From AC-32 sp963813435 (GTDB taxonomy: Bacteria; Actinomycetota; Thermoleophilia; Gaiellales; Gaiellaceae), in contig CAWEYY010000003.1 in NCBI GenBank assembly GCA_963813435.1, positions 62,001 to 126,000 of the forward strand: a stretch of DNA of 64,000 bases, written 5' to 3'. Position 1 is the stretch's first letter; each line of letters begins with the position of its first letter. Below the pieces are notes generated by a model. That model was not told the origin of the DNA. It saw only the letters and a list, made by a program, of their open reading frames with translations, and did not search any database. The position numbers were made by a program, and so were the translations under genes. Of the stretch, positions 15,472 to 23,511 are shown piece by piece.

Positions 15472-16358
15472 CGGTACCCGTGCGTTGCCTTGTAATGCTC
15501 GAACGCGGCGAAGCTCGACGTGAAGAAGTGGTGCTTCTTGTCCGGCTTGCGGACGTAGTAGAGGTAGTCGACGCGCGCGGGGTGAGCCGCCGCCTGGATC
15601 GAGGCGAGCCCCGGGTTCGCGATCGGCGTCGGCGGCAGGCCGGGTTGCTTGCCCGTGTTGTACGGGCTCGTGCTGTCGAGCTGCGATTGCCGGATCGCCT
15701 CGGTCGGCGGGATGTTCAGCCCGTAGCGGAGCGTCGCATCGATCCCGAGTGGCATCCGCTGGTGGAGGCGGTTGTAGATGACCGCGGCGACGAGTGCCCG
15801 CTCCTCGGGCGCGGCGGCCTCTCGCTCGATCATCGAGGCGATCGTGAGCACGTCGTACGAGGTCAGATTCTTGGAGCGCGCGTAGCCGAGGTTCACCTTC
15901 GCCCAGTTGCGCCGGAAGGCCTTGAGCTGCGCGGTCTCGAGCTGCGCCCCGGTCGTCTTGCCGGTGAAGTCGTACGTCGCCGGGAACAGAAAGCCCTCGA
16001 GCGGGTAGCGGCGGTTCCCGAAGCCCGGCTGCAGGCGCTTCCGCCTCGTCGCGGCGAGGTAGGCACGCTCCGTCAGCCTCGGCACCTTCCCTCGCTCCCG
16101 CTCGGCGATCTTGGTGACGGCCGCGACGCGTGCGGCCATCTGCTCGCGCGTGAAACCCTCGGGGAAGACGATCCGGAACGGCTTCGGGGGCAGCGCCGCG
16201 GTCGTCGTCACCTGCTTGTTGTCGTTGCCGCCGCCGATGCTTCCGACCGCGAACCAGGCTGCCGCGATCCCCGCCGCGAGTACGACGACGGCAAGGAGGC
16301 GCCTGCGATAGACGACAGAGCGAGGCGTCCGCCGGGGCGGCCGCTCGCGCGGGGGCAT
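15468..16358 (-). CDS. mltG: MltG/YceG-type endolytic transglycosylase
   Basis: Inner-membrane enzyme thought to cleave nascent glycan strands and terminate their growth. 296 residues: a short cytoplasmic Arg-rich tail, one membrane helix (VVYRRRLLAVVVLAAGIAAAW), a LysM-like region (FPEGFTREQMAARVAAV) and a YceG domain with YPLEGFLFPATYDF, SMIEREAAAPEERALVA (catalytic Glu), RMPLGIDATLRYG, and SPYNTGKQPGLPPTPIANPG. The ATG at 16358 with a GGGAG site is preferred to a GTG 24 bases upstream. The ATG overlaps the ruvX stop, the usual alaS-ruvX-mltG-aroE order. Confidence 0.94.
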   Translation of the reverse strand: MPPRERPPRRTPRSVVYRRRLLAVVVLAAGIAAAWFAVGSIGGGNDNKQVTTTAALPPKPFRIVFPEGFTREQMAARVAAVTKIAERERGKVPRLTERAYLAATRRKRLQPGFGNRRYPLEGFLFPATYDFTGKTTGAQLETAQLKAFRRNWAKVNLGYARSKNLTSYDVLTIASMIEREAAAPEERALVAAVIYNRLHQRMPLGIDATLRYGLNIPPTEAIRQSQLDSTSPYNTGKQPGLPPTPIANPGLASIQAAAHPARVDYLYYVRKPDKKHHFFTSSFAAFEHYKATHGYR

Positions 16359-16771
16359 CACTCCCTGTCTGCGCTCGTCCACTCGAGGTAGCTCGACAGC
16401 AGGTGCGCGGCAGCCCGCGCGTCGTCGGGTTCGGACGTGTCCCGGGGCCTGTCCCCGGGACGTGTCTGCGCGAGCCGGGTCGTGAACCGTTCGTCGAAGC
16501 TCTCGACGGGGACGTCGATCGCCGCTCGCAGCGCCTCGACGAACGTCTCCGTCTCGCGCGCCTGCTCCCCGCGCTCGCCGCGCAGCGTGAGCGGCAGGCC
16601 CACGACCACGCGCTCGGCCTCCTCGGAGCGGATCAGCTCGACGAGCCTCGCGAGGCCGGCCTGGCTGCCCACGCGCTCGACCACGCCGAGCGGGCGCGCG
16701 ATCGTCGCCGACGGATCCGAGACGGCGACCCCGGTACGGGCTGAGCCGTAGTCGACCGCCACGATCTTCAC
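16358..16771 (-). CDS. ruvX: RuvX/YqgF-family putative pre-16S rRNA nuclease
   Basis: RNase H-fold protein implicated in 16S rRNA 5' maturation. 137 residues: VDYGSARTGVAVSD (first catalytic Asp), VVVGLPLTLRGERGEQ, DERFTT (Glu) and DDARAAAHLLSSYL (last Asp). Between DERFTT and the last Asp the residues RLAQTRPGDRPRDTSEP are encoded by a palindrome (16434-16466) that looks inserted or converted. The GTG at 16771 overlaps the alaS stop (GTGA). Confidence 0.92.
   Translation of the reverse strand: MKIVAVDYGSARTGVAVSDPSATIARPLGVVERVGSQAGLARLVELIRSEEAERVVVGLPLTLRGERGEQARETETFVEALRAAIDVPVESFDERFTTRLAQTRPGDRPRDTSEPDDARAAAHLLSSYLEWTSADRE
16434..16466. repeat. GC palindrome inside ruvX with 9-bp flanking direct repeats
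   Basis: Core CCCGGGG-CCTGT-CCCCGGG, with GGACGTGTC occurring on both sides in direct orientation. It lies within the coding sequence without breaking the frame. Confidence 0.6.
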
Positions 16772-19293
16772 GTCAGCGCCCGACGCAGCGCCTCCTCGGC
16801 CTTGGCGAGCGCCTCGCCGAGCTTCTCCGGGTTCTTTCCGCCCGCCCGCGCCATGGTCGCGCGGCCGCCCCCGCCGCCGCCGACCTCGGCCGCCGCCTCC
16901 TTGATCACCGCGACCGCGTCGAGGCGGCCCTCGAGCGAACGGTCGAAGTTCGCGACGAGATGGACGCGCCCGTCCTCGTTCGAGCCGAGCACGACCGCGG
17001 CGGGGGCCCGCTCCTGCTTGATCCGGTCGGACTCGGCCAGCAGCGTGTCGACGTCCACCCCGCTCGCGCGGCCGACGTAGACGTTGACGCCGCCGATCTC
17101 CTCGTCGCTGCTCGCCTCCAGCCGAACCTCGCCCGCGACCGCCTTCGCCGGCCCTTCCTTGCGCGCCCGCTGAAGCTCGCCGCGCAGCTCGTCCGCCTCG
17201 CGCGCCCGCGCGTGCAACAGCGCGTATGCCTCGCCGGACGTGACCGCCTCGATCCGCCGAGTGCCCGAGCCGACGGAACTCTCCGAGAGGATGACGAATG
17301 GGCCGACCTCCGCAGTCGAGCGGACGTGCGTCCCCCCGCACAGCTCGCGCGAGAACCCCGGGATCTCGACCAGACGCACCTCGTCGCCGTACTTCTCGCC
17401 GAAAAGCATCATCGCGCCGAGCCGCCGCGCCTCGTCGATCGGAACGATGAACGCGCGCACCGGCAGGTTCTCGAAGATCCGCTCGTTCACCTCCTGCTCG
17501 ATCCGCGCGCGCTCCTCCGCGGTGACGGCCTGGGGATGGGTGAAGTCGAAGCGCAGCTTGTCCGGCCGCACCGCCGACCCCGCCTGCTTCGCGTGGTCGC
17601 CGAGCACGTCCTGCAGCGCCTTGTGGAGCAGATGCGTCGCGGTGTGGTTCGCCATCGTCGGGAAGCGCACCGGCCAGGGGACGACCGCGCGCACGCGCAT
17701 GCCTGCGGAGAACCCCTCGCCCGAGAACGTGAGCACCTGGTCGTCGTCCGGGAGACTCGTCGCGGCGACGAGCTCCGCCCGCGCGCCGGTCTCTTCGTTC
17801 TCGATGTAGCCCGAGTCCGAGACCTGCCCGCCGCCCTCCGGGTAGAACGGCGACTGCTCGAGCTTCGCCTGGAACTGCCCGTCGCCGAGATCCTCGTAGG
17901 CGAGGATCGCCGTCAGCGCCTCGGTCTTCTCGTAGCCCACGAACTCGCTCCGGCTCTCGCCGCTGACGCGCACGTCGACCGTCGCGACCGTGCGGCGCGA
18001 GCGCTCACGCTGCTCGGCCATCAGCCGGTGGAAACCGTCCACGTCGACCGGAAGCCCACGCTCCCGCGCCAGCTCTTCCGTCAGCTCGAGCGGGAAGCCG
18101 TAGGTGTCGTGCAGCCGAAATGCGTCGTCACCTGAGATCCCCTCGCCGCCGGCGACCTCTTCGAAGAGCTTCAGCCCGCGCGCGAGGGTTTCCGAGAAGC
18201 GCTCCTCCTCCTCGCGCAGCATGTCGCGGATGACGCCCTCGTTCTCACCCAGCTCCGGATAGGCGTGGCCCATCTGCTCGACGACGACGTCACCGAGCCC
18301 GCTCAGGAACGGCGGCTCGAGCCCGATCCTCCCCGCCTGCAGGATCGCCCGCCTGACGACCCGGCGCATGACGTAGCCGCGCCCTTCGTTCGACGGCACG
18401 ACGCCGTCCGCGGCGAGGAACGTCATCCCGCGCCCGTGGTCGGCGAGGATCCGGTGCGCCTTGGTCGCCTGCTCGCTCTCGCCGTACGCGACCCCCGACT
18501 GCGCCGCGAGCCAGCCCATGATCTCCTGGTAGCCGTCGGTGTCGTAGACCGACTCGACCTGCTGCAGGACGCGCGCGGCGCGCTCGAGCCCGAGGCCGGT
18601 GTCGATGTTCTGCTTCGGGAGCGGCGTCAGCGACCCGTCTGCGTGCAGCTCGAACTCCATGAAGACGAGGTTCCAGAACTCGAGGAAGCGCTCGCACTCG
18701 CAGCCCGGGGCGCACTCAGGCCGGCGGCAGCCGACCTCCTCGCCCCAGTCGTAGAACATCTCCGAGTCCGGCCCGCACGGCCCGGGGCCGCCGACCGACC
18801 AGAAGTTGTCGGCGCGCGGCAACCGCACGATCCGGTCCGGTGGAACTCCCTTTCGCTCCCAGTGCGCGATCGCGACCTCGTCCTCGCCCAGCCCGAGCTC
18901 GGGGTCACCGGCAAAGACGGTCACCCAGAACCGATCGAACTCGACCTTCATGTGCTCGAAGACGAACTCCCAGGCCAGGTCGATCGCGCCTTCCTTGAAG
19001 TACTGGCCGAACGAGAAGTTGCCGAGCATCTCGAAGAACGTGAGGTGGTGGCCGTCGAGGCCGACCTCGTCGATGTCTGGCGTGCGGAAGACCTTCTGCA
19101 CGGTCGTCAGCAGCGGCGCGGGCGGCTCCTCGAGCCCGAGGAAGAACGGCATCAGCGGCTGCATCCCCGCGGAGACGAGCAGGGTTGAGCGGTCGTCGGC
19201 GCGCGGAATCAGCGGCGCCGAGGGCCGGAACTCGTGGCCCTTCGACTCGAAGAACGAGCGATAGCCCGCGCGCAGCTCGGCGGTCGTGCGCAT
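16768..19293 (-). CDS. alaS: Alanyl-tRNA synthetase
   Basis: 841 residues covering all domains: class II catalytic core (PSAPLIPRADDRSTLLVSAG, FEMLGNFSFGQYFK, GPCGPDSEMFYDWG), tRNA-recognition helices, the editing domain with metal site HTATHLLHKAL and RELCGGTHVRSTAEVGPF, and a C-Ala domain rich in Gly (GGGGGGRATMARAGGKNPEK). A Cys-rich insertion GCRRPECAPGCECERF in the catalytic core is a common zinc-site variation. The ATG at 19293 follows a TAGAAT box by 7 nt, so the alaS-ruvX-mltG-aro operon may start leaderless here. Confidence 0.96.
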   Translation of the reverse strand: MRTTAELRAGYRSFFESKGHEFRPSAPLIPRADDRSTLLVSAGMQPLMPFFLGLEEPPAPLLTTVQKVFRTPDIDEVGLDGHHLTFFEMLGNFSFGQYFKEGAIDLAWEFVFEHMKVEFDRFWVTVFAGDPELGLGEDEVAIAHWERKGVPPDRIVRLPRADNFWSVGGPGPCGPDSEMFYDWGEEVGCRRPECAPGCECERFLEFWNLVFMEFELHADGSLTPLPKQNIDTGLGLERAARVLQQVESVYDTDGYQEIMGWLAAQSGVAYGESEQATKAHRILADHGRGMTFLAADGVVPSNEGRGYVMRRVVRRAILQAGRIGLEPPFLSGLGDVVVEQMGHAYPELGENEGVIRDMLREEEERFSETLARGLKLFEEVAGGEGISGDDAFRLHDTYGFPLELTEELARERGLPVDVDGFHRLMAEQRERSRRTVATVDVRVSGESRSEFVGYEKTEALTAILAYEDLGDGQFQAKLEQSPFYPEGGGQVSDSGYIENEETGARAELVAATSLPDDDQVLTFSGEGFSAGMRVRAVVPWPVRFPTMANHTATHLLHKALQDVLGDHAKQAGSAVRPDKLRFDFTHPQAVTAEERARIEQEVNERIFENLPVRAFIVPIDEARRLGAMMLFGEKYGDEVRLVEIPGFSRELCGGTHVRSTAEVGPFVILSESSVGSGTRRIEAVTSGEAYALLHARAREADELRGELQRARKEGPAKAVAGEVRLEASSDEEIGGVNVYVGRASGVDVDTLLAESDRIKQERAPAAVVLGSNEDGRVHLVANFDRSLEGRLDAVAVIKEAAAEVGGGGGGRATMARAGGKNPEKLGEALAKAEEALRRALT

Positions 19294-19330
19294 GACGGTG
19301 ATTCTAGGGACGGATTCTGTCGATCAGCGG

Positions 19331-20575
19331 CTAGCGGATCGTGCCGGCGCCCACCACGGCGTCGCCTTCGTAGAGCACGGCGGCCTGGCCGGGCGCGACG
19401 CCGTACGCGGGCTCGTCCAGGCGGAGGCTGAAACCGTTGTCGCGCGCGACCACTTCCGCGGCGACGACAGACGAGCGGTAGCGCAGCTTTGCGTCGACGC
19501 GCTCGACGGGAACGTGCAGCCTGCCGCGGGCCTCGACCTCGTGGGTGGCAAGCGCCTCGCGCGGGCCGACGACGACCGTGTTCGTGGCGGGCTCGCTCCG
19601 GAGCGCGTACAGCGGCTCGCCGCCCGCGACCCCGAGGCCCTTGCGCTGGCCCGGCGTGAACCGCCAGAAGCCACCGTGCCGCCCGAGCTCGCGACCGTCC
19701 TGGTCGACGATCGGTCCGTCGCTCGAAGACAGCCCATGCCGCCCGAGGAACGCGCGGTAGTCGTCCCCGGCGAGGAAGCACGCCTCCTGGCTCTCGGCGC
19801 GACCGGCCGCCGCCAGTCCGGCCCGTGCCGCCTCGGCCCGTGTCTCGTCCTTGGTCTGCTCGCCGAGCGGGAACCAGATCCGCTCGAGGTGACGCGGATC
19901 GAGTCGCGCGAGCATGTAGGACTGGTCCTTGCGCGGATCGGCCGCGCGCGCCAGCAGCAACCGCCCCTTGTGCTCCAGTGCACGAGCGTAGTGACCTGTC
20001 GCGAGCCGCTCGGCGCCTGCCCGCTCCGCGAACGAGAGCAGCTCGGCGAACCGGAAGCTGCCATTGCAGCGGATGCACGGGTTCGGCGTCTGCCCCTGCG
20101 CGTAGCCGCGGACGAAGGGCGCGACCACCGCGCGGCGAAACTCCTCGCGCAGGTCGAGCGTGACGTGCGGGATGCCGAGCGAGTGGCAGGTCGCGCGAGC
20201 GGCGATGACGGCCTCCGGCGAGCAGCACGCGCGCTCGGCGTCCGGACCCTGCGGATCGAGCCAGAGCCGAAGGGTGACGCCGATGGCGTCAGGCCCGGCG
20301 CGAAGGAGTGCGACCGCGCTGTCGACACCGCCGCTCATCGCGACGGCGATGCGGCCCGGCCTCGGCGATGCGCGGAACACCGGCCCGAGCGCGTTCGCAA
20401 GCGCGTCGACGGCGAGCTCGTCACCGCCGACCGCCGCCGCCTCGAGCAGCGTCAGGCCCTCGATCGGGCGCTCGAGCCCCTCGGCCTCCGAGCTGGCGAT
20501 CCGCTCACCGTCCACGACGAGCCGAACCATCGCCCAGCGGCCGTCGCGCGAGGAGTCTCCGACGACCTCAATCAT
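19331..20575 (-). CDS. mnmA: tRNA 2-thiouridylase MnmA with an N-terminal NifU-like extension
   Basis: Thiolates U34 of Lys, Glu and Gln tRNAs. The enzyme proper starts near residue 74 with PP-loop VAMSGGVDSAVALL; NPCIRCNGSFRF carries the first catalytic Cys, GHYAR follows, and ESQEACFLAGDDYRAFL carries the second. The first 73 residues (MIEVVGDSSRDGRW, MVRLVVDGERIASSEAEG, LERPIEGLTLLEAA) resemble the first half of a NifU/IscU scaffold but have no Cys. Most MnmA proteins lack this part. ATG at 20575 lies 6 nt after TAGCCT. Confidence 0.92.
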   Translation of the reverse strand: MIEVVGDSSRDGRWAMVRLVVDGERIASSEAEGLERPIEGLTLLEAAAVGGDELAVDALANALGPVFRASPRPGRIAVAMSGGVDSAVALLRAGPDAIGVTLRLWLDPQGPDAERACCSPEAVIAARATCHSLGIPHVTLDLREEFRRAVVAPFVRGYAQGQTPNPCIRCNGSFRFAELLSFAERAGAERLATGHYARALEHKGRLLLARAADPRKDQSYMLARLDPRHLERIWFPLGEQTKDETRAEAARAGLAAAGRAESQEACFLAGDDYRAFLGRHGLSSSDGPIVDQDGRELGRHGGFWRFTPGQRKGLGVAGGEPLYALRSEPATNTVVVGPREALATHEVEARGRLHVPVERVDAKLRYRSSVVAAEVVARDNGFSLRLDEPAYGVAPGQAAVLYEGDAVVGAGTIR

Positions 20576-20617
20576 GAGCCCAGGCTAGCGATCGCAGGCG
20601 GCCAGTACCCTCACGTC
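20576..20617. promoter_or_regulatory. Divergent leaderless-type promoters for mnmA (-) and the PPOX gene (+)
   Basis: Only 42 bases separate the two starts. On minus TAGCCT-6 nt-ATG (20575); on plus TACCCT (20606-20611)-6 nt-GTG (20618). No Shine-Dalgarno sequence fits in either leader. Confidence 0.5.
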
Positions 20618-21042
20618 GTGGCCGGTGACTGGAAGGAGCGCGTACGTTCGATGCTGGAGGCACCTTCGCCTGCAGTGCTCACGACGTACCGCAAAGACGG
20701 AGCGCGCTCGTCTCGCCGGTCTGGTTCCGCTGGGCCGAGGGCGCGTTCGAGGTCGTGATCGCCGACGGCGACGTGAAGCTGCGCCACCTCGCGCGCGACC
20801 CGCGGTGCATCCTGGTCGTGTTCGAGTCGGTGCCGCCGTTCCGAGGCGTCGAGGCACGCGGCGCTGCCGAGCTCGTCGAGGGCGACGTGACGCCGGTGCG
20901 GGAGTCGATAGCCGGGCGCTACCTCGGAGCCGAAGCCGGCAAGCAGTTCGCCGCCGAGCGTCGCTCGAAGGCGGGCGTCCTGCTGCGGCTTGAGGACCCC
21001 GATCCACGCGTCTGGGACCTCTCGACGATCCTGCCGGACTGA
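20618..21042 (+). pseudogene. F420/FMN-binding PPOX-class protein, single-base frameshift
   Basis: The first 28 codons from the GTG at 20618 read VAGDWKERVRSMLEAPSPAV then LTTYRKDG; the match to the split-barrel PPOX family (pyridoxamine-oxidase-like, often F420-dependent in actinobacteria) resumes in the -1 frame as FEVVIADGDVKLRHLARDPR, GVEARGAAELVEGDV and ends at 21042. Adding one base near 20699 restores KDGSALVSPVWFRWAEG, exactly the family's usual sequence. So this is either a recent one-base deletion or an assembly error; an otherwise intact frame of about 142 residues favours error or very recent loss. Confidence 0.75.
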
Positions 21043-21146
21043 CTCTCGTATCATCGCGGCAATCACCGAGCCAAAGCCTCGTTCGCGCCGTGGCCGGTGT
21101 CCTTGTCAAGCGGTGCCGGGCGGGCCTTTGGGGAAGGAGGCACGCA

Positions 21147-21584
21147 ATGGTCAAGCGGGTTGTCGTCGTCTCGCTTGCGGTATTCGCCCTCACCGGTGTC
21201 GCCGCCGCGAACGCTCACGCACCCTCGATCACGGGCTTTCCCAACAAGATCAGGACGGTCGATCTGAAGGGCTACAAGCTCGTCACGAGCTACCCGTTGG
21301 GCGCCAACACGGGCTTTACGTTCGAACAGACCTACCTGCCCGGCGGGAAGGTCAGCGCGCACGCGCTACCGCCGACCGGCCAGGTCTTCACGTCCAACTA
21401 CGTCGCGATGCCGGTGGCGCACAAGATGCTGATGGTCACCTGGTACGCGGATAACGGCGCGCTCAACGATGTCTTCGTCATGAACTTCAGGAAAGGCATC
21501 GTGTCCGACGTGGCGCCGGGCCCGAGCCCACCCAGCCTCGGCACGGTCAAGATCGTGCAGAGGGGCCCGAACCGGATTCCGTAG
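21147..21584 (+). CDS. Small secreted protein, possibly MoaF-like barrel
   Basis: 145 residues from the ATG at 21147, with a strong GGAAGGAGG ribosome site 7 nt upstream; an earlier in-frame start lacks one. A Sec signal peptide is evident: VKRVVVVSLAVFALTGVAAA then NAHAPSITG, cut probably after ANAHA. The mature part (TGFTFEQTYLPGGKVSAHAL, MLMVTWYADNGALNDVFVMN, FRKGIVSDV) alternates strands as in small MoaF/lipocalin-type barrels, but I cannot claim family membership. No Cys in the mature part. A TATCAT box at 21049 and a strong terminator downstream suggest a monocistronic, well-expressed exported protein. Confidence 0.75.
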   Translation: MVKRVVVVSLAVFALTGVAAANAHAPSITGFPNKIRTVDLKGYKLVTSYPLGANTGFTFEQTYLPGGKVSAHALPPTGQVFTSNYVAMPVAHKMLMVTWYADNGALNDVFVMNFRKGIVSDVAPGPSPPSLGTVKIVQRGPNRIP

Positions 21585-21610
21585 GCCGCTCGGCACGGGT
21601 TACGAACGGC

Positions 21611-21640
21611 GAAGCGGGGGAACCGAGGTTCCCCCGCTTC
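21611..21640 (+). terminator. Strong hairpin terminator after the secreted protein
   Basis: Perfect 13-bp stem GAAGCGGGGGAAC / GTTCCCCCGCTTC with loop CGAG, followed by TCTCTCC. Its GGGGGAAC-GTTCCCCC core resembles the palindrome between the two ABC genes near 37790. Confidence 0.75.
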
Positions 21641-21806
21641 TCTCTCCACCCTGCCGTTGTCCTGAGCCCGTCGCGAACCTGGCCTAGCCAGGTGGGTGTC
21701 GCGTCGCCTCCGGCGCTCGGCGCCTCGGGTCGAACGACGACTCCCTCTGCGTTGGTGTTGGTTCTACTTTGAGACCCAGGCTCGCACAGGGTCGAGTGGA
21801 CTCACT

Positions 21807-22238
21807 TTAACTAGGCGTGGGCCCGGCGAAGACCCAGTGGATCGGCTGGATGCCGTCGACGCCGAGCTTCTCGGCGAGCCGCGGCGTCAGTTCGAACTTG
21901 CGCCCGGGCGGGACCGGCCGGTGCTCGATCACCTGGGTCAGGATCTGCGGGCTGCCCTTGTAGGCGATGTAGAGCTTGATCCCGCACGGGAGAACGGAGT
22001 CCGTGACGCCGATCGTTGCGGGCCGCAGAAGGATCCCGCAGTTCGTCCGGTGACCGTAGCGGGCCGCGGTCGCCCCGCCGAGGCTCGTGCGCCAGTGGCC
22101 GCCGTCCAGCATGACGGGCTGGAGGAGGCGCGTTGTCTTCGCGCTGCTCCCGTGAGAGGTGAGCGCAAGCGCGACGATCGCGGCGAGCAGCGCGATCGCG
22201 GCGAGCGCGATCTCCCGTTGCGCGAGCGCTGGGTTCAC
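21807..22238 (-). CDS. Membrane-anchored RlpA-like double-psi beta-barrel protein
   Basis: 143 residues from GTG at 22238. One N-terminal membrane helix (IALAAIALLAAIVALAL) is followed by a domain with the RlpA/DPBB pattern: ATAARYGHRTNCGILLRP, GVTDSVLPCGIKLYIAYKG, VIEHRPVPPGRKFELTPRLA, EKLGVDG. Two Cys in CG motifs could pair. In lytic RlpA proteins the VxDRGP motif carries the catalytic Asp; here it reads VIEHRP, so activity as a lytic transglycosylase is doubtful. The start overlaps the stop of the preceding membrane-protein gene (GTGA). Likely cell-envelope role by context with the DivIVA-like gene. Confidence 0.78.
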   Translation of the reverse strand: MNPALAQREIALAAIALLAAIVALALTSHGSSAKTTRLLQPVMLDGGHWRTSLGGATAARYGHRTNCGILLRPATIGVTDSVLPCGIKLYIAYKGSPQILTQVIEHRPVPPGRKFELTPRLAEKLGVDGIQPIHWVFAGPTPS

Positions 22239-22879
22239 GCGGGCCGCTCGGCCATCGAGGTCGTGAGCGCGGGGCCGAACGCGTCCCGGACGAGCCGATC
22301 GAAGTCGACGGGCAAATCACCGGACGTGTTCGCGAACTGGCGCAGGTTCATGAGCAGGAGCGCCCGCTCCTCATCGCGAGCCGCGTCGACGCCCTCGAGC
22401 TCGTTCGCGATCTTCTCGAGCTCCCAGACGTTCCACTCCCGCGGGGTGACGTCGCGCTGGACGAACGGGACGACGACCTCGGGCTCCGGTTCGGGCTCGG
22501 GCTCCGGCTCGGGCTCTGGCTCTGGGGGCGGCGGAGGGACGGCCGCCAGCGGCACAGGTTCCGGTTCCGGCTCTGGTTCTGGCTCGGGTTCGGGCTCAGG
22601 CTCCGGCTCGGGTTCCGGCTCGGGCTCGGGCTCCGGCTCGACAACGGTCGCTGCCGGCGCCGCGGGCTCCTCGACGGGCTCCGGCTCGGGCTCGGCCTCC
22701 TCGGCCGGAGCGCTCGAGCGGGCCTCGCTCCGCTCGACGATCGCGACGAGCAGCCAGGCGCAGAACATGATCACCGCGATCCAGACCCAGCCCAGCCCGG
22801 CCAGGCCGAGCGCGGCGGCGACGAGGATCAGGAACCCCGCCTCGAGCAGGAACCGGATCAGCGGGATGCGAATCCTCAC
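22235..22879 (-). CDS. Two-helix membrane protein with a long Glu-Pro repeat
   Basis: 214 residues. Two adjacent membrane helices at 5-45 (LIRFLLEAGFLILVAAALG; LGWVWIAVIMFCAWLLVAIV), then a cytoplasmic or extracytoplasmic arm of about 90 residues made largely of EP dipeptides (two runs, interrupted by PLAAVPPPPP), then a folded-looking tail (TPREWNVWELEKIANELEG, DEERALLLMNLRQFA). Paralogous to the next gene upstream: same two-helix start and the motif AWLLVA-E-(S)R. No known domain. The GTG start overlaps the upstream stop (GTGA). Confidence 0.8.
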   Translation of the reverse strand: MRIRIPLIRFLLEAGFLILVAAALGLAGLGWVWIAVIMFCAWLLVAIVERSEARSSAPAEEAEPEPEPVEEPAAPAATVVEPEPEPEPEPEPEPEPEPEPEPEPEPEPVPLAAVPPPPPEPEPEPEPEPEPEPEVVVPFVQRDVTPREWNVWELEKIANELEGVDAARDEERALLLMNLRQFANTSGDLPVDFDRLVRDAFGPALTTSMAERPA

Positions 22880-23502
22880 GTCCCGGTCTCCTCGCCGTCG
22901 TCATGGCCGCCGGAGCCGAAGAGCTCGGCGACCTCCTTAGAGGCGCGGCTCGGCTCGGCGCTCGAGCGGCGCGGGAGCAGCTTGACGTGACGGGGCGGTG
23001 CGGGCGCCTCGGGCTCGGCCTCCCGGGACCGCCGCCGCAGGCCGAACCGCCGCTTGCTCGGCTTCGGCTCCTCGGCGGGAGTCTCGTCCGCCTGAGGGTC
23101 GGGCTCGTCCGGCTCGACCGGCTCGACCGCGTCCGGCGCGTGCGGTGTCTCAACGGCAGCCTCGACGACCTCGGCCTCCTCCACTTCCGGCTCGGGCTCT
23201 TCGACAGGCGCCTGCTCGATCGGCGGCGCGACCACCGTCCGCTCCTCCGGGCGCGGATGGAAGATCCGCTCGGCGTCCTCCTCATCCTCCTCTTCCCGCG
23301 CGGGCTCGGGAAGCAGATACGACACCGGCGAGCGCTCGATCCGCGACGCCGTCAGTTCGGCCGCGGCGACGAGCAGCCATGCCACGCCCATGACGGCGAC
23401 GATGTAGAGCGGCCTCAGGTGGGCAAGCCCTGCGGCCACGGCGAGTGCGACGAGGAACAGAGCCTCGATCGCGAACCGGACTCCGAGCCGGCGCGGGAGC
23501 AC
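22876..23502 (-). CDS. Two-helix membrane protein with acidic Pro-rich tail (paralogue of the next gene)
   Basis: 208 residues: helices at about 9-28 and 31-50 (FAIEALFLVALAVAAGLAHL; PLYIVAVMGVAWLLVAAAEL), then an acidic, Pro-rich disordered region (EEDEEDAERIF, EEPEPEVEEAEVVEAAVE) ending in a basic patch (KPSKRRFGLRRRSRE) and a Ser/Arg tail. The helix pair matches that of the downstream gene (VMxxAWLLVAxxE), so the two arose by duplication. TAGGCT lies 6 nt before the GTG at 23502, but its TAG is also the stop of the upstream gene. Function unknown; envelope or divisome scaffolding is a guess from neighbours. Confidence 0.8.
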   Translation of the reverse strand: MLPRRLGVRFAIEALFLVALAVAAGLAHLRPLYIVAVMGVAWLLVAAAELTASRIERSPVSYLLPEPAREEEDEEDAERIFHPRPEERTVVAPPIEQAPVEEPEPEVEEAEVVEAAVETPHAPDAVEPVEPDEPDPQADETPAEEPKPSKRRFGLRRRSREAEPEAPAPPRHVKLLPRRSSAEPSRASKEVAELFGSGGHDDGEETGT

Positions 23503-23511
23503 GTCGAGAGC

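Noticed and set aside
21696..22940. 414-residue plus-strand frame with a Gly-Ser repeat
   Set aside because: It is the antisense reading of the Glu-Pro repeat gene; the minus-strand proteins have membrane helices and coupled starts.
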